A DNA stretch of 64,000 nt. Source: Roseobacter sp. HKCCD6576-2. Lineage in GTDB: Bacteria; Pseudomonadota; Alphaproteobacteria; Rhodobacterales; Rhodobacteraceae. Of the stretch, positions 8,310 to 15,084 are shown piece after piece; positions within the stretch are counted from its first letter, which is position 1; the number at the start of each line of letters is the position of its first letter. The notes under the pieces are model-generated. The model saw only the letters and a program-made list of their open reading frames with translations. It ran no database searches and was not told where the DNA came from. The stretch covers positions 248,001 through 312,000 of the forward strand of contig NZ_WVNW01000003.1 of NCBI RefSeq assembly GCF_013179285.1, written 5' to 3'. The position numbers and the translations under genes were made by a program.

Positions 8310-9044
8310 TCAGCTTGCCGTGTCATCGTTTCCATATCCACAGTTTAGATTTTGAATCTCTTGAGCATACTCGGCCGCGATCCGATGCAGCAGCGTGTAA
8401 TTCCGCAACATCAGCACGGCATCTTCGCGTGTGCGTGCCCGGACAGTGACCACTATGTATCTGGACAGTGCTGGCTGACCATCTGGACTAAGGGGCATAT
8501 GATCACAGGCCGAGACTCTGTAGAAGGTGATGCAGCTGTCGACGGAGTTGGGGAACTCGACTGTCGGGTTCCCGTTGCACCGAAAGACACGGTAGGCTCC
8601 GAAGGAAAGCGATGCAAAGTCTCGGCGAATATCGGGGTGGTGGATATCCGCAAACCAAATCAGCTGCGTTTCGCCAATACCAATCGGTGTTTCATCCTCC
8701 AAGAAATGCGTGACGTCCCACACTCTCGGCAAAACTTGCCGCAATACGATAGCTTCAGCCCGACTGCTTCCATCGCGCCAGTTAGCGGCTCCTCCCAAAG
8801 CCACAAGCATCGAGCCGGATGTCAGCCTGCTGAGACCTGTGCGCAGAACGTAGATATCGATCGACGTTCCTGTAACGTGGCAAAGATCGACGACGTCGCC
8901 CTCGAAGTGCCGCGTATAGATTTCCTCCGGCGAGGCTTCGGTACAAATGATGCTAGATTTATCGATCCCGGCATCCTGGGCAGAAGCTTGCAGGACAAAA
9001 AAGGGCGCAGAAATGAATATGAAGATACAAACTCTAATTAACAC
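8310..9044 (-). CDS. secreted hypothetical protein with signal peptide
   Basis: 244 residues from GTG 9044, which has GGAG six bases upstream; a nearby ATG at 9048 is out of frame. An N-terminal signal peptide is clear (hydrophobic core, then LQASAQD with cleavage after ASA). The mature part has several cysteines (ICTEASP, DLCHVTG, FRCNGN, DSCITF, SACDHM, NLNCGY), so disulfides in the periplasm are likely. No family recognised. It lies 111 bases upstream of the membrane-anchored gene at 7515-8198 on the same strand and shares its low GC, so the two and the RTX lipase-like gene may form one transferred cassette. Confidence 0.65.
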   Translation of the reverse strand: MLIRVCIFIFISAPFFVLQASAQDAGIDKSSIICTEASPEEIYTRHFEGDVVDLCHVTGTSIDIYVLRTGLSRLTSGSMLVALGGAANWRDGSSRAEAIVLRQVLPRVWDVTHFLEDETPIGIGETQLIWFADIHHPDIRRDFASLSFGAYRVFRCNGNPTVEFPNSVDSCITFYRVSACDHMPLSPDGQPALSRYIVVTVRARTREDAVLMLRNYTLLHRIAAEYAQEIQNLNCGYGNDDTAS

Positions 9045-9386
9045 TCATTGCTCCACTTCCAAATGAAGTCAACATAGATAGATCATACCGTCAACCCGCA
9101 ACGTTACGGTGCAATGACGGGTATCTGTTTGCAATTCATACTGCAGGGCACACCCCTATCTATTCATTTGGTTTCAGGACCTATTAACTTCGGATGTGTG
9201 CCATGTTTCACGGTTCGAAAGACGAGCGGTGACATGAACGACCTTTACTGGTTGAACCACGCGCAGATGGCATGTTTGGAGCCTTACGCCAACGTCTCAA
9301 GCATTGCCTGGCATGCGACTGCTCCAGTCACTGAGAGGGGCATGCCAGGGGTAGGCAACAGGCGTGCCCTAAGCGGATGCCTTCAT
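9045..9386. other. intergenic or decayed sequence upstream of a truncated hydrolase remnant
   Basis: A plus-strand open frame passes through this stretch into the beta-lactamase-family remnant, but its translation lacks the SxxK and YxN boxes expected there and resembles nothing. It probably represents replacement or decay of the 5' half of the hydrolase gene, plus the promoter of the divergent gene ending its 5' side at 9044. Confidence 0.4.
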
Positions 9387-9986
9387 CAATCGCAGTGGCT
9401 CACGGTGGGCGGGGTGCTCCTAAAGAATACCGCCCCCAAAAGTCGCTCTACAGCCGTAGGAAGTACCCCTCTCACACATTCTGCAGATGTGTTGCTCGGC
9501 GATGGGAGGATAAAGGCATCTTCGCCCCGCCTACGCGTCAGAGGACAATCCTTCGGTGTCGCGCCGCGCACGATGGGTGGAGACGGCCACCTAAGTTGGA
9601 GCCCAGTAGTTGAATGGACGGGCGGTGGATTTGCGTCCACCTCTGCAGACCTCGCTTTGTGGGGACATGCGCTGTTCTCAGGCGCTGCGATGGACGCAGA
9701 CTATCTGATTGCTTTGCTGGACGGGGTATCCGTCCACCCAGACGCGCCGGGTGTGCTCTACGGCACCGGCGTCGCGATTAATAAGGAAACCCAGCACGGA
9801 CAAGTCTACGGTCACGGAGGCTGGATTCCGGGCTACGTCTCAAGCCTTCGACACTATGCGGACCACAACATCACGATTGCTTTCCAAATCAATTCGGACG
9901 TGGGTGTTGTCGACGATAGCACCGACCTAGTTCCAGCGTTGGAAGCCGCACTTGCTCAGTTGCTCATTGAAGCTGTGGAACACTGA
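9387..9986 (+). pseudogene. 5'-truncated serine hydrolase (beta-lactamase family) remnant
   Basis: The C-terminal half of a class C beta-lactamase-family protein is intact: VEWTGGGFASTSADLALWG, then YGTGVAI and GHGGWIPGYVSS, which is the HGG third box. It ends at TGA 9984-9986. The N-terminal catalytic domain part with SxxK and YxN is missing in every frame upstream, so the protein cannot be active. It is related in family, but not closely in sequence, to the RTX hydrolase at the left edge. An open frame extends upstream to 9114 but its extra residues look like chance coding. Best read as debris of an earlier gene in this accessory region. Confidence 0.6.
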
Positions 9987-10004
9987 AGTAACGAGTCGGA
10001 TGCT

Positions 10005-10102
10005 GATGTCCGCTTTCGGCAAGCTGTATGCCAGCGCGGCAAATCCTGTTGAATGTCCGCTTCGGGCCGGTCCTGATTAGAGTCAATGTCGGCTTTTGGC
10101 GG
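10005..10102 (+). repeat. three degenerate copies of an ATGTCCGCTTTCGGC-like motif
   Basis: Similar phrases occur at about 10005-10022, 10051-10070 and 10084-10102 (GATGTCCGCTTTCGGC, GAATGTCCGCTTCGGG, CAATGTCGGCTTTTGG). They are direct repeats with uneven spacing, between the hydrolase remnant and the toxin gene. Function unknown; such short, drifted repeats occur around rearranged sites. Confidence 0.45.
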
Positions 10103-10183
10103 TTCCAAGCCATTGGTGCGAGGTGCAGCATCCGGAACTACGGGGCTCGTTGCTGCCATTCGCTTCCCGCTCCGCTGCGTCTC

Positions 10184-10471
10184 TCAGAAAGCCTCCGGCC
10201 ACACTCGCCTCGAGTGAATGACACTCACGATGCGGACATCGTCCCTATCCACTTCATAGGCGATGATGTAAGGGGTTCTGGTCACCACCAGTTCCCGTGT
10301 GCCCTCGACCCGTCCTGGCCGGCCAGCATCAGGTGCGACCTCCAGCACGTCTTTTGCGATGCGGGCCAACCGCTGGATGATGCGCGCCGCTGCTTGCGGA
10401 TCTCGCGGCTCCAAGAAAGAGTGGATGTCTTCCAGGTCGCGCGCTGCCTGGTTGGTCCACATGAGAGCCAT
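10184..10471 (-). CDS. ParE/RelE-family toxin of a type II toxin-antitoxin pair
   Basis: 95 residues (ATG 10471; a second ATG lies three codons in). MWTNQAARDLEDIHSFL at the start, a central LARIAKDVLEVAPDAGRPG and the end ELVVTRTPYIIAYEVD...VVSVIHSRRVWPE fit the ParE/RelE fold: helical hairpin, then a beta-sheet with the conserved Arg-rich C-terminal strand (HSRR.W). ParE members poison DNA gyrase, RelE members cleave mRNA on the ribosome; ParE is more likely from the sequence. Three bases separate it from the antitoxin stop upstream, so the two are translated from one message. Such pairs stabilise mobile DNA, which fits the surroundings. Confidence 0.88.
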   Translation of the reverse strand: MALMWTNQAARDLEDIHSFLEPRDPQAAARIIQRLARIAKDVLEVAPDAGRPGRVEGTRELVVTRTPYIIAYEVDRDDVRIVSVIHSRRVWPEAF

Positions 10472-10474
10472 AGG

Positions 10475-10741
10475 CTAGGCTTGCGGCAGGGGCTTAGGAG
10501 CGTCCGTACCAAGCGAGTCTGCCCATTCCAAGATCGTCTCGTTAGACAGGGTGCGCCCGGCGGCGGCATCCTCCAGACCCTCGCGGATGCGGGCTTCGAT
10601 GAGCTCCTCTTTGGCCAGGAACTCTTCAATCGCCTGATTGGCAAGCGCGGATTTCTTCTGTTGACGTGCGGTCGCCAATCGGTTGAGCCGTTCAGCTGTC
10701 TCTGGATTGGTGTGGACGGAGAGAACGGAACGCTCTGCCAT
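10475..10741 (-). CDS. ribbon-helix-helix (CopG-like) antitoxin
   Basis: 88 residues from ATG 10741: MAERSVLSVHTNPETAERL, an N-terminal beta strand, then the helical ATARQQKKSALANQAIEEFL typical of RHH dimers that bind DNA, and an acidic C-terminal tail (EGLEDAAAGRTLSNETILEW) that would wrap the toxin. A longer form from ATG 10765 is open, but AGGAC at 10748-10752 sits six bases before ATG 10741, and the best promoter would start transcription about at the upstream ATG. I therefore prefer the shorter form. RHH antitoxins usually repress their own promoter. Confidence 0.82.
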   Translation of the reverse strand: MAERSVLSVHTNPETAERLNRLATARQQKKSALANQAIEEFLAKEELIEARIREGLEDAAAGRTLSNETILEWADSLGTDAPKPLPQA

Positions 10742-10773
10742 GGTGGTGTCCTGTGTTGTATTCATAGACCTAC

Positions 10774-10802
10774 ATCATACTACAGTAACGGAAGTTCAGC
10801 AA
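10774..10802 (-). promoter_or_regulatory. candidate promoter of the toxin-antitoxin pair
   Basis: On the minus strand TTGCTG (10797-10802) and TATGAT (10774-10779) are separated by 17 bases. The predicted transcription start is near 10767. This position helps choose the antitoxin start at 10741. Confidence 0.5.
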
Positions 10803-10843
10803 CTTGGCCGGATTGAAAGACTACCGTCATTCACCCGTCATCA

Positions 10844-11065
10844 TCATGGTGTCTTCGGTTGTGCAAACGGCAATCGGGCACGGCTAGCATTCAGGACGGG
10901 GATTTTGATACCCTGTTCGGTACGAAGGAATAGAGAACCGTTATAACCGCCACCAGAGCAGTATGGTTTGAAACCGGTGGGATAGTACGCATCACGCAAC
11001 TGAGGGCACCTACCAGCACGGATGACGACTTCGTAAACTGGGGCTGGCTTTATCAGTTTAAGCAC
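10844..11065 (-). CDS. doubtful 73-residue open frame
   Basis: ATG 11065 reads MLKLIKPAPVYEVVIRAGRC and continues with Cys and aromatic residues (CPQLRDAYYPTGFKPYCSGG). It diverges from the XRE gene starting at 11074. No clear ribosome site and no recognised family. The composition is not like a shadow frame, so a small accessory or phage-derived protein remains possible. Listed because the 308 bases between the antitoxin and XRE genes hold no other candidate. Confidence 0.25.
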   Translation of the reverse strand: MLKLIKPAPVYEVVIRAGRCPQLRDAYYPTGFKPYCSGGGYNGSLFLRTEQGIKIPVLNASRARLPFAQPKTP

Positions 11066-11073
11066 AAAATATC

Positions 11074-11424
11074 ATGTCTACCGAGTTCGCACTCGACCTG
11101 AGGCTGGCCCGTCGCAAGTCCGGCCTCTCCCTGCGGGACACCGCCCATTTACTCAACGTTCACAAAAGCACGCTGTCCGCGTTGGAAACGGGCAAACGCC
11201 TGCCATCTGTGGAGCAGGTTTGTCTGCTGGCGCTCATCTATGGCCGGTCATTCCAGAGCCTCTTCAATGAGGTCACGGAAGATGCCAAAGCAAAGCTGCA
11301 GGAGCGATTGCCGGGCCTGCCTGAGCCCGGCCCCCGCTGGCTGGGCAAGCTGCAACGCGAGAAGACCCTTACTCATCTGAGCGCCCGATTGAGCGATAAT
11401 GACGCGAGCCATGGAGGGGCTTAG
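11074..11424 (+). CDS. XRE-family helix-turn-helix protein
   Basis: 116 residues. Residues 8-62 are a canonical lambda-repressor-like HTH: LRLARRKSGLSLRDTAHLL, then LNVHKSTLSALETGKRLPSV with the recognition helix, and LLALIYGRSFQSLF. The remaining 50 residues are basic and Pro-rich with no known domain. There is no evident Shine-Dalgarno before ATG 11074, so leaderless or weak translation is possible. The 3' end overlaps the following gene by 26 bases, which implies coupled expression. It may repress its own operon. Its association with the RuvC-like protein suggests a two-gene unit of unknown role in a mobile region. Confidence 0.8.
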   Translation: MSTEFALDLRLARRKSGLSLRDTAHLLNVHKSTLSALETGKRLPSVEQVCLLALIYGRSFQSLFNEVTEDAKAKLQERLPGLPEPGPRWLGKLQREKTLTHLSARLSDNDASHGGA

Positions 11425-11896
11425 GGTGCTGTCTGTGGCCGTGGCCAGCGGCAAGGTTGGCTATGCGCTGTTTGTCGGTCAGCGGCTTACGGATTGGGGC
11501 ACATCCCGCATTGCGGGACTGAGCCCAACTGTAGCCGTCCGAACCATGCAGAAGTGGCTGGCCCGCTTTGAACCGGATGTGGTTCTCACCGAAGACATCC
11601 CAGCCATCAGCCGCAAGGGACAGCGCAGCCGGGCCATCACCGCTGCGCTGTCCCGGGTAGTCCGAGACAAGCCTGACTTGCTCGATGTCACGATGGAACG
11701 GGCGCAGGCTTTCCCCAACAAGTATGATGAAGCGGAGGCACTCGCCGTAGAGTTCCCGGCACTGGAGCCGTATTTGCCCAAGCGACGGCGGTTGTGGGAC
11801 ACGGAATCGCCGCGCACCATTCTGTTTGAGGCGGTGGCCCTAGCCAAACTGCTTTTTGTTGACCCGACTCCCGTCATGGCACGGGCGATGGGGTAG
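11399..11896 (+). CDS. RuvC/RNase H-fold-like protein paired with the XRE gene
   Basis: 165 residues from ATG 11399; ATG 11411 (MEGLRVLS) is an alternative. The start VLSVAVASGKVGYALFVG followed by DWGTSR resembles the first beta hairpin of RuvC-type nucleases, VVLTED (62-66) the second acidic strand, and YDEAEALAVEF (109-119) the C-terminal DxxDALA helix. The first catalytic Asp, expected within GIDPG, is not present (SVAVASG), while E65, D66, D110 and E113 are. It may therefore be an inactive or altered nuclease or a DNA-junction binder. It overlaps the XRE gene and is followed by a strong terminator. Assignment rests on motif likeness only. Confidence 0.55.
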   Translation: MTRAMEGLRVLSVAVASGKVGYALFVGQRLTDWGTSRIAGLSPTVAVRTMQKWLARFEPDVVLTEDIPAISRKGQRSRAITAALSRVVRDKPDLLDVTMERAQAFPNKYDEAEALAVEFPALEPYLPKRRRLWDTESPRTILFEAVALAKLLFVDPTPVMARAMG

Positions 11897-11916
11897 CGCA
11901 CCAACCACATAGAAAG

Positions 11917-11944
11917 GCCGCGAGGGACCAATCGCGGCTTTTTT
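11917..11944 (+). terminator. intrinsic terminator after the XRE/RuvC-like pair
   Basis: GCCGCGA (11917-11923) and TCGCGGC (11932-11938) form a 7-bp stem with an 8-base loop, followed at once by six T (11939-11944). A textbook rho-independent terminator 20 bases after the stop codon. Confidence 0.9.
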
Positions 11945-12045
11945 GACTAGGCGACGAAACGGAGCGGTGTGTGGGAACAAATGTGGGATTAAACCGCGCC
12001 ATCGTCGGATTTCTGTCTCTATTTCAGTATGTTATAGAGATTGCC

Positions 12046-12060
12046 TGGCAGCCCGTAGGG
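12046..12060. repeat. direct repeat of the tRNA-Glu 3' end (candidate distal att site)
   Basis: TGGCAGCCCGTAGGG here is identical, in the same orientation, to 13188-13202, the last 15 bases of the tRNA-Glu gene including CCA. Elements that integrate into a tRNA 3' end leave exactly this arrangement: the intact gene at one boundary and a fragment of its 3' end at the other. The enclosed segment is 1.14 kb. Confidence 0.75.
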
Positions 12061-12146
12061 AAGTGGCGCGAATCAGAAAAATCAATAGCTTAGGCGGGCT
12101 AACCTTGTCGGAAGTGCACTTAACAACGTTAAATGATAGTTGCACT

Positions 12147-12158
12147 TGGCTAACCCAA
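12147..12158 (+). repeat. TGGCTAACCCAA motif, left copy
   Basis: This 12-mer recurs exactly at 13128-13139. A shorter core GGCTAACC occurs at 12097-12104, and TGGCTAACCA at 13111-13120; an inverted TTGGTTAGC lies at 12931-12939. The copies sit inside the two ends of the tRNA-bounded segment. Confidence 0.6.
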
Positions 12159-12179
12159 ATGATGCGTTGAGAGAGACTA

Positions 12180-12938
12180 ATGGAGATCGATGAGGCGATT
12201 GGTCTGGCTGTGCGGGCACTAAAGGAAAGTCGTTCTGCCCGATACGGTTATGACTATTACGGTAGAGCCGTGGCCGAATACGCCGCAGAGCAAGAAACTA
12301 GACATGGCCAAGAACAGGCAAACCTCACAGCGGAGTACACACCGCTATTTGAAGAAGCCGGTTGGGTACTTTGTTTAAGAGGAGTCCTAAGGCCCGGCGT
12401 GCGGTCAATGCATGCGCAAGCGGCGGAACCAGGGGGTTATTCCATGACATCGGCGGCAGGGGCGCGGCTTCAGGCTATCGATGATGCCAACGTACTGGTC
12501 TATCAGTCCGGCTCACTGCTCGACACATTCAGCGGCTTCGCCGAGCGATTTGGAGAAGCATTCGTGCAACGGGCAGCGGAAGCCGTTCGTTGTCGGGACG
12601 CAGGAGTGTGGCTTGCTTCGTGTGTGATGAGCGGAGCCGCTGCTGAGGCGGTATTGCTGGCTATAGCGATAGCGAAGACAGGTGACGAAGAAGCAGTACT
12701 TTCGATGTATCGACGAGCCAATGGACGCCGTGACGTTCTGAATACCATCGCGGGTCAAGCCCCACAGCATCGCAAGGATGCTCTTCAAGCATTCACTGGA
12801 ATAATAGCTGTCTGGCGCGATGAAGCTGCGCACGGAGCCGCGACCGAGATCACCACAGCGAATGCAGATGAGGCGCTAAGGCAGTTACTACACATGTGCC
12901 AATGGACCATGCGCGAGTGGGACGCTTTGGTTGGTTAG
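12180..12938 (+). CDS. hypothetical protein with HEPN-like Rx4H motif, sole gene of the tRNA-bounded cassette
   Basis: 252 residues from ATG 12180 (GAGAG upstream). The N-terminal 60 residues are charged and helical. A helical region follows from about 140 to 250: the Ala-rich LASCVMSGAAAEAVLLAIAI, then WRDEAAHGA with R213 and H218 in an Rx4H spacing, and a last helix ending REWDALV. The arrangement of an Ala-rich helix followed by RxxxxH resembles HEPN domains, which are often metal-independent RNases in toxin-antitoxin and abortive-infection systems. I do not recognise an exact family. It has no operon partner and lies alone between the two copies of the tRNA-Glu 3' end. A defence or addiction role is inferred, not shown. 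Confidence 0.7.
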   Translation: MEIDEAIGLAVRALKESRSARYGYDYYGRAVAEYAAEQETRHGQEQANLTAEYTPLFEEAGWVLCLRGVLRPGVRSMHAQAAEPGGYSMTSAAGARLQAIDDANVLVYQSGSLLDTFSGFAERFGEAFVQRAAEAVRCRDAGVWLASCVMSGAAAEAVLLAIAIAKTGDEEAVLSMYRRANGRRDVLNTIAGQAPQHRKDALQAFTGIIAVWRDEAAHGAATEITTANADEALRQLLHMCQWTMREWDALVG

Positions 12939-13110
12939 CGCTCTGATGCGGAAAGATTTTTTCATATGAATGCAGTGCGAAAATGCGCGGCGTTGGGTTG
13001 CGATCTCGTAACGGATTGCACCCCCCCAAAACCTTGCAAAAATGGAGAGAAAAAAGAACCCAGCAATCAAAGACTTATGCCGGGAGAGGCGTTTGCATCA
13101 TCTGTCGCTT

Positions 13111-13139
13111 TGGCTAACCATATAAAATGGCTAACCCAA
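13111..13139 (+). repeat. paired TGGCTAACC motifs, right end
   Basis: TGGCTAACCA (13111-13120) and TGGCTAACCCAA (13128-13139) lie 17 bases apart, about 50 bases inside the tRNA boundary of the cassette. They match the motif at 12147-12158. They could be binding sites for a recombination protein; no such gene is present in the segment. Confidence 0.5.
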
Positions 13140-13187
13140 CAAGGCGATACCGCCCGTAACCCAATGATTTAAAACGGGAAATAAGCA

Positions 13188-13262
13188 TGGCAGCCCGTAG
13201 GGGAATCGAACCCCTCTTTCCAGGTTGAAAACCTGGCGTCCTAACCGATAGACGAACGGGCC
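13188..13262 (-). tRNA. tRNA-Glu (anticodon UUC)
   Basis: 75 bases including an encoded CCA. The acceptor stem GGCCCGT pairs with ACGGGCT (first pair G-U), discriminator G. The D arm contains GGTTAGGAC, the anticodon stem CCAGG/CCTGG closes the loop TTTTCAA with anticodon TTC, and the T arm has GGTTCGATTCC. Its 3' end faces the accessory region and its last 15 bases are duplicated at 12046-12060, marking it as an integration target. Confidence 0.97.
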
Positions 13263-13341
13263 ACGCTTGGCGTGGGCGGGTTCTAGGCAAACGGGCGAGG
13301 GCGCGCAAGGGGATTCTTTACCTGTTTGCCCGCAAATTTTC

Positions 13342-15084
13342 TCAGGCCCAGGCGGCGTCTTCCAGGCGGAGTTGGACGCGCTGCCGTCCTTGCCAGTGAT
13401 TGATCTCGACGCGGCCGGCCAGATGCGCCTGCCGGCCGCCATGCGCTTCGAGCGCCGGGCCCAGGCCGGACTGCTGTGCGTTGAAACAGATTGCATCGAT
13501 CGTCACCGGGCCGCCATCGGTGAAACTGAGCTTCAGATGGCCGTCGCCGACCGGTTTGGTATAGGCTATCCGCACCGCCGGAAACACGAAGCGCGGGGCA
13601 GGGGCGCCCGCGCCGAAGGGCCCGGCGGCCTCAAGCTGCTCAATCAGTTCGGGTGTGGCACCCGCGGGCATCAAGAGACCGTCTAGGCGCAGGTCGGCGG
13701 GACCGGCCTCGCCTGCGCCCTGTTTGCCAAGCAATTCGGCCAGGCGGGCCATGGCCGGTTCCAACATGTCCCGGGTCACACTGAGGCCCGCCGCCATACG
13801 GTGCCCGCCGCCTTTGACGAGCAAACCTTCGGCAGCCAGGCGTTGGATCGAGGCGCCGAGATCGACGCCGGAGATCGACCGGCCCGAGCCTTTGCCGTTT
13901 TCCCCATCGAAACCAATCACCACGGCAGGGCGGTTGGTGGCTTCTTTCAACCGGCTTGCGACAATGCCCACCACGCCGGGGTGCCAGCCATCGGCGGCGG
14001 CCCAGACCAATGGGCCATCAAGCCCCCTGGTTTCGGCTTGGGCCAGCGCGGCATCGCGCACCTGCGCCTCGATATCGCGGCGGTCTGTATTCAGGTCATC
14101 AAGCCGTTTGGCGAGTGTCTGCGCTTCGGACGGGTCGCGTGTCGCCAAGAGCTTGGCGCCGAGATCGGCCTGCCCAATCCGACCACCCGCATTGACTCGG
14201 GGGCCAAGGACAAACCCCAGATGGTACGAGGTGGGCGCACGGTCGAGCCGCGCCACATCCGACAGCGCCACAAGGCCAGGCCGAGCGCGCCGACCCATCA
14301 CAGTCAAACCTTGCCGGACAAACGCCCGGTTCACCCCGGTCAGTTGCGCCACATCGGCCACTGTGGCCAAGGCCACCAAATCGAGCATCGCCATAAGATC
14401 GGGGCCGGTGATGCCTTTGGCGCGCTGCCGCCGGTTCAACTCAACCAGCAAGAGAAACACCACGGCCGCGGCGCAGAGATGGCCCAGATCGCCGCTTTCA
14501 TCCTGTCGATTGGGGTTCACCACGGCGACACAATCGGGCAGGTCGGCCCCGGCCAAATGGTGGTCCAGCACGATCACATCGGCACCGCGCGCCGCCGCAA
14601 TTGGTCCGTGGCTGAGCGTGCCGCAATCCACGCAGATGATCAGGGTGTGGGTCTTGGCCAAATCGGCCATCGCCGCGTCATTCGGGCCATAGCCCTCGTC
14701 GATCCGGTCGGGGATGTAGAGCGTTGCGTCATGCCCCGATTGCCGCAGCCAATCCAGCAGCAGCGCGGCGCTTGACCCGCCATCCACATCGTAATCGGCG
14801 AAAATCGCGATCTTCTCGCGGGCGGTCAGCGCGGCCAACACCCGCTCAGCGGTGGGCGCCATGTCGCGCAAGCCCATCGGGTCGGGGAGCAGGTCACGGA
14901 GCGCGGGGGCGAGGAAGCTTTCTGCGGCCTCAGGTGTCACGCCGCGCCGCGCCAGAACCTGCGCCACGGCGGGCGGCTGTCCGGCTTGTTGGCGCAGCGC
15001 CTCGGCAAGGCGCTCTTTCTCAATCGTGGGGCCAACCCATCGGCGCCCGGTGAGCGAGGTTTCGACATCAAGAAACGCCGTCAC
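13342..15084 (-). CDS. recJ: single-stranded-DNA-specific 5'-3' exonuclease RecJ
   Basis: 580 residues. Removes 5' single-stranded ends in RecF-pathway recombination and mismatch and base-excision repair. DHH-family motifs are intact: FADYDVDG with D97/D99/D101, VDCGT, VLDHHLAG (the DHH box), and the C-terminal GGGHRMAAG of the DHHA1 domain. An OB-fold-like C-terminal region follows (QLEAAGPFGAGAPAPRFVFP onward). Length is normal for the family. The start overlaps the end of the isochorismatase-like gene by four bases (ATGA), so translation is coupled. It is the last gene of the run hom, glpX, isochorismatase-like, recJ. The tRNA-Glu gene begins about 80 bases past its stop. Confidence 0.96.
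   Translation of the reverse strand: MTAFLDVETSLTGRRWVGPTIEKERLAEALRQQAGQPPAVAQVLARRGVTPEAAESFLAPALRDLLPDPMGLRDMAPTAERVLAALTAREKIAIFADYDVDGGSSAALLLDWLRQSGHDATLYIPDRIDEGYGPNDAAMADLAKTHTLIICVDCGTLSHGPIAAARGADVIVLDHHLAGADLPDCVAVVNPNRQDESGDLGHLCAAAVVFLLLVELNRRQRAKGITGPDLMAMLDLVALATVADVAQLTGVNRAFVRQGLTVMGRRARPGLVALSDVARLDRAPTSYHLGFVLGPRVNAGGRIGQADLGAKLLATRDPSEAQTLAKRLDDLNTDRRDIEAQVRDAALAQAETRGLDGPLVWAAADGWHPGVVGIVASRLKEATNRPAVVIGFDGENGKGSGRSISGVDLGASIQRLAAEGLLVKGGGHRMAAGLSVTRDMLEPAMARLAELLGKQGAGEAGPADLRLDGLLMPAGATPELIEQLEAAGPFGAGAPAPRFVFPAVRIAYTKPVGDGHLKLSFTDGGPVTIDAICFNAQQSGLGPALEAHGGRQAHLAGRVEINHWQGRQRVQLRLEDAAWA

Noticed and set aside
11943-12170. Open frame of 75 codons running over the tRNA-Glu fragment
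   Set aside because: Begins in the T run of a terminator, has no ribosome site and contains the att-like repeat.
12966-13172. Open frame of 68 codons beside tRNA-Glu
   Set aside because: No ribosome site, contains a C7 run and the TGGCTAACC repeats; a noncoding element end is more likely.
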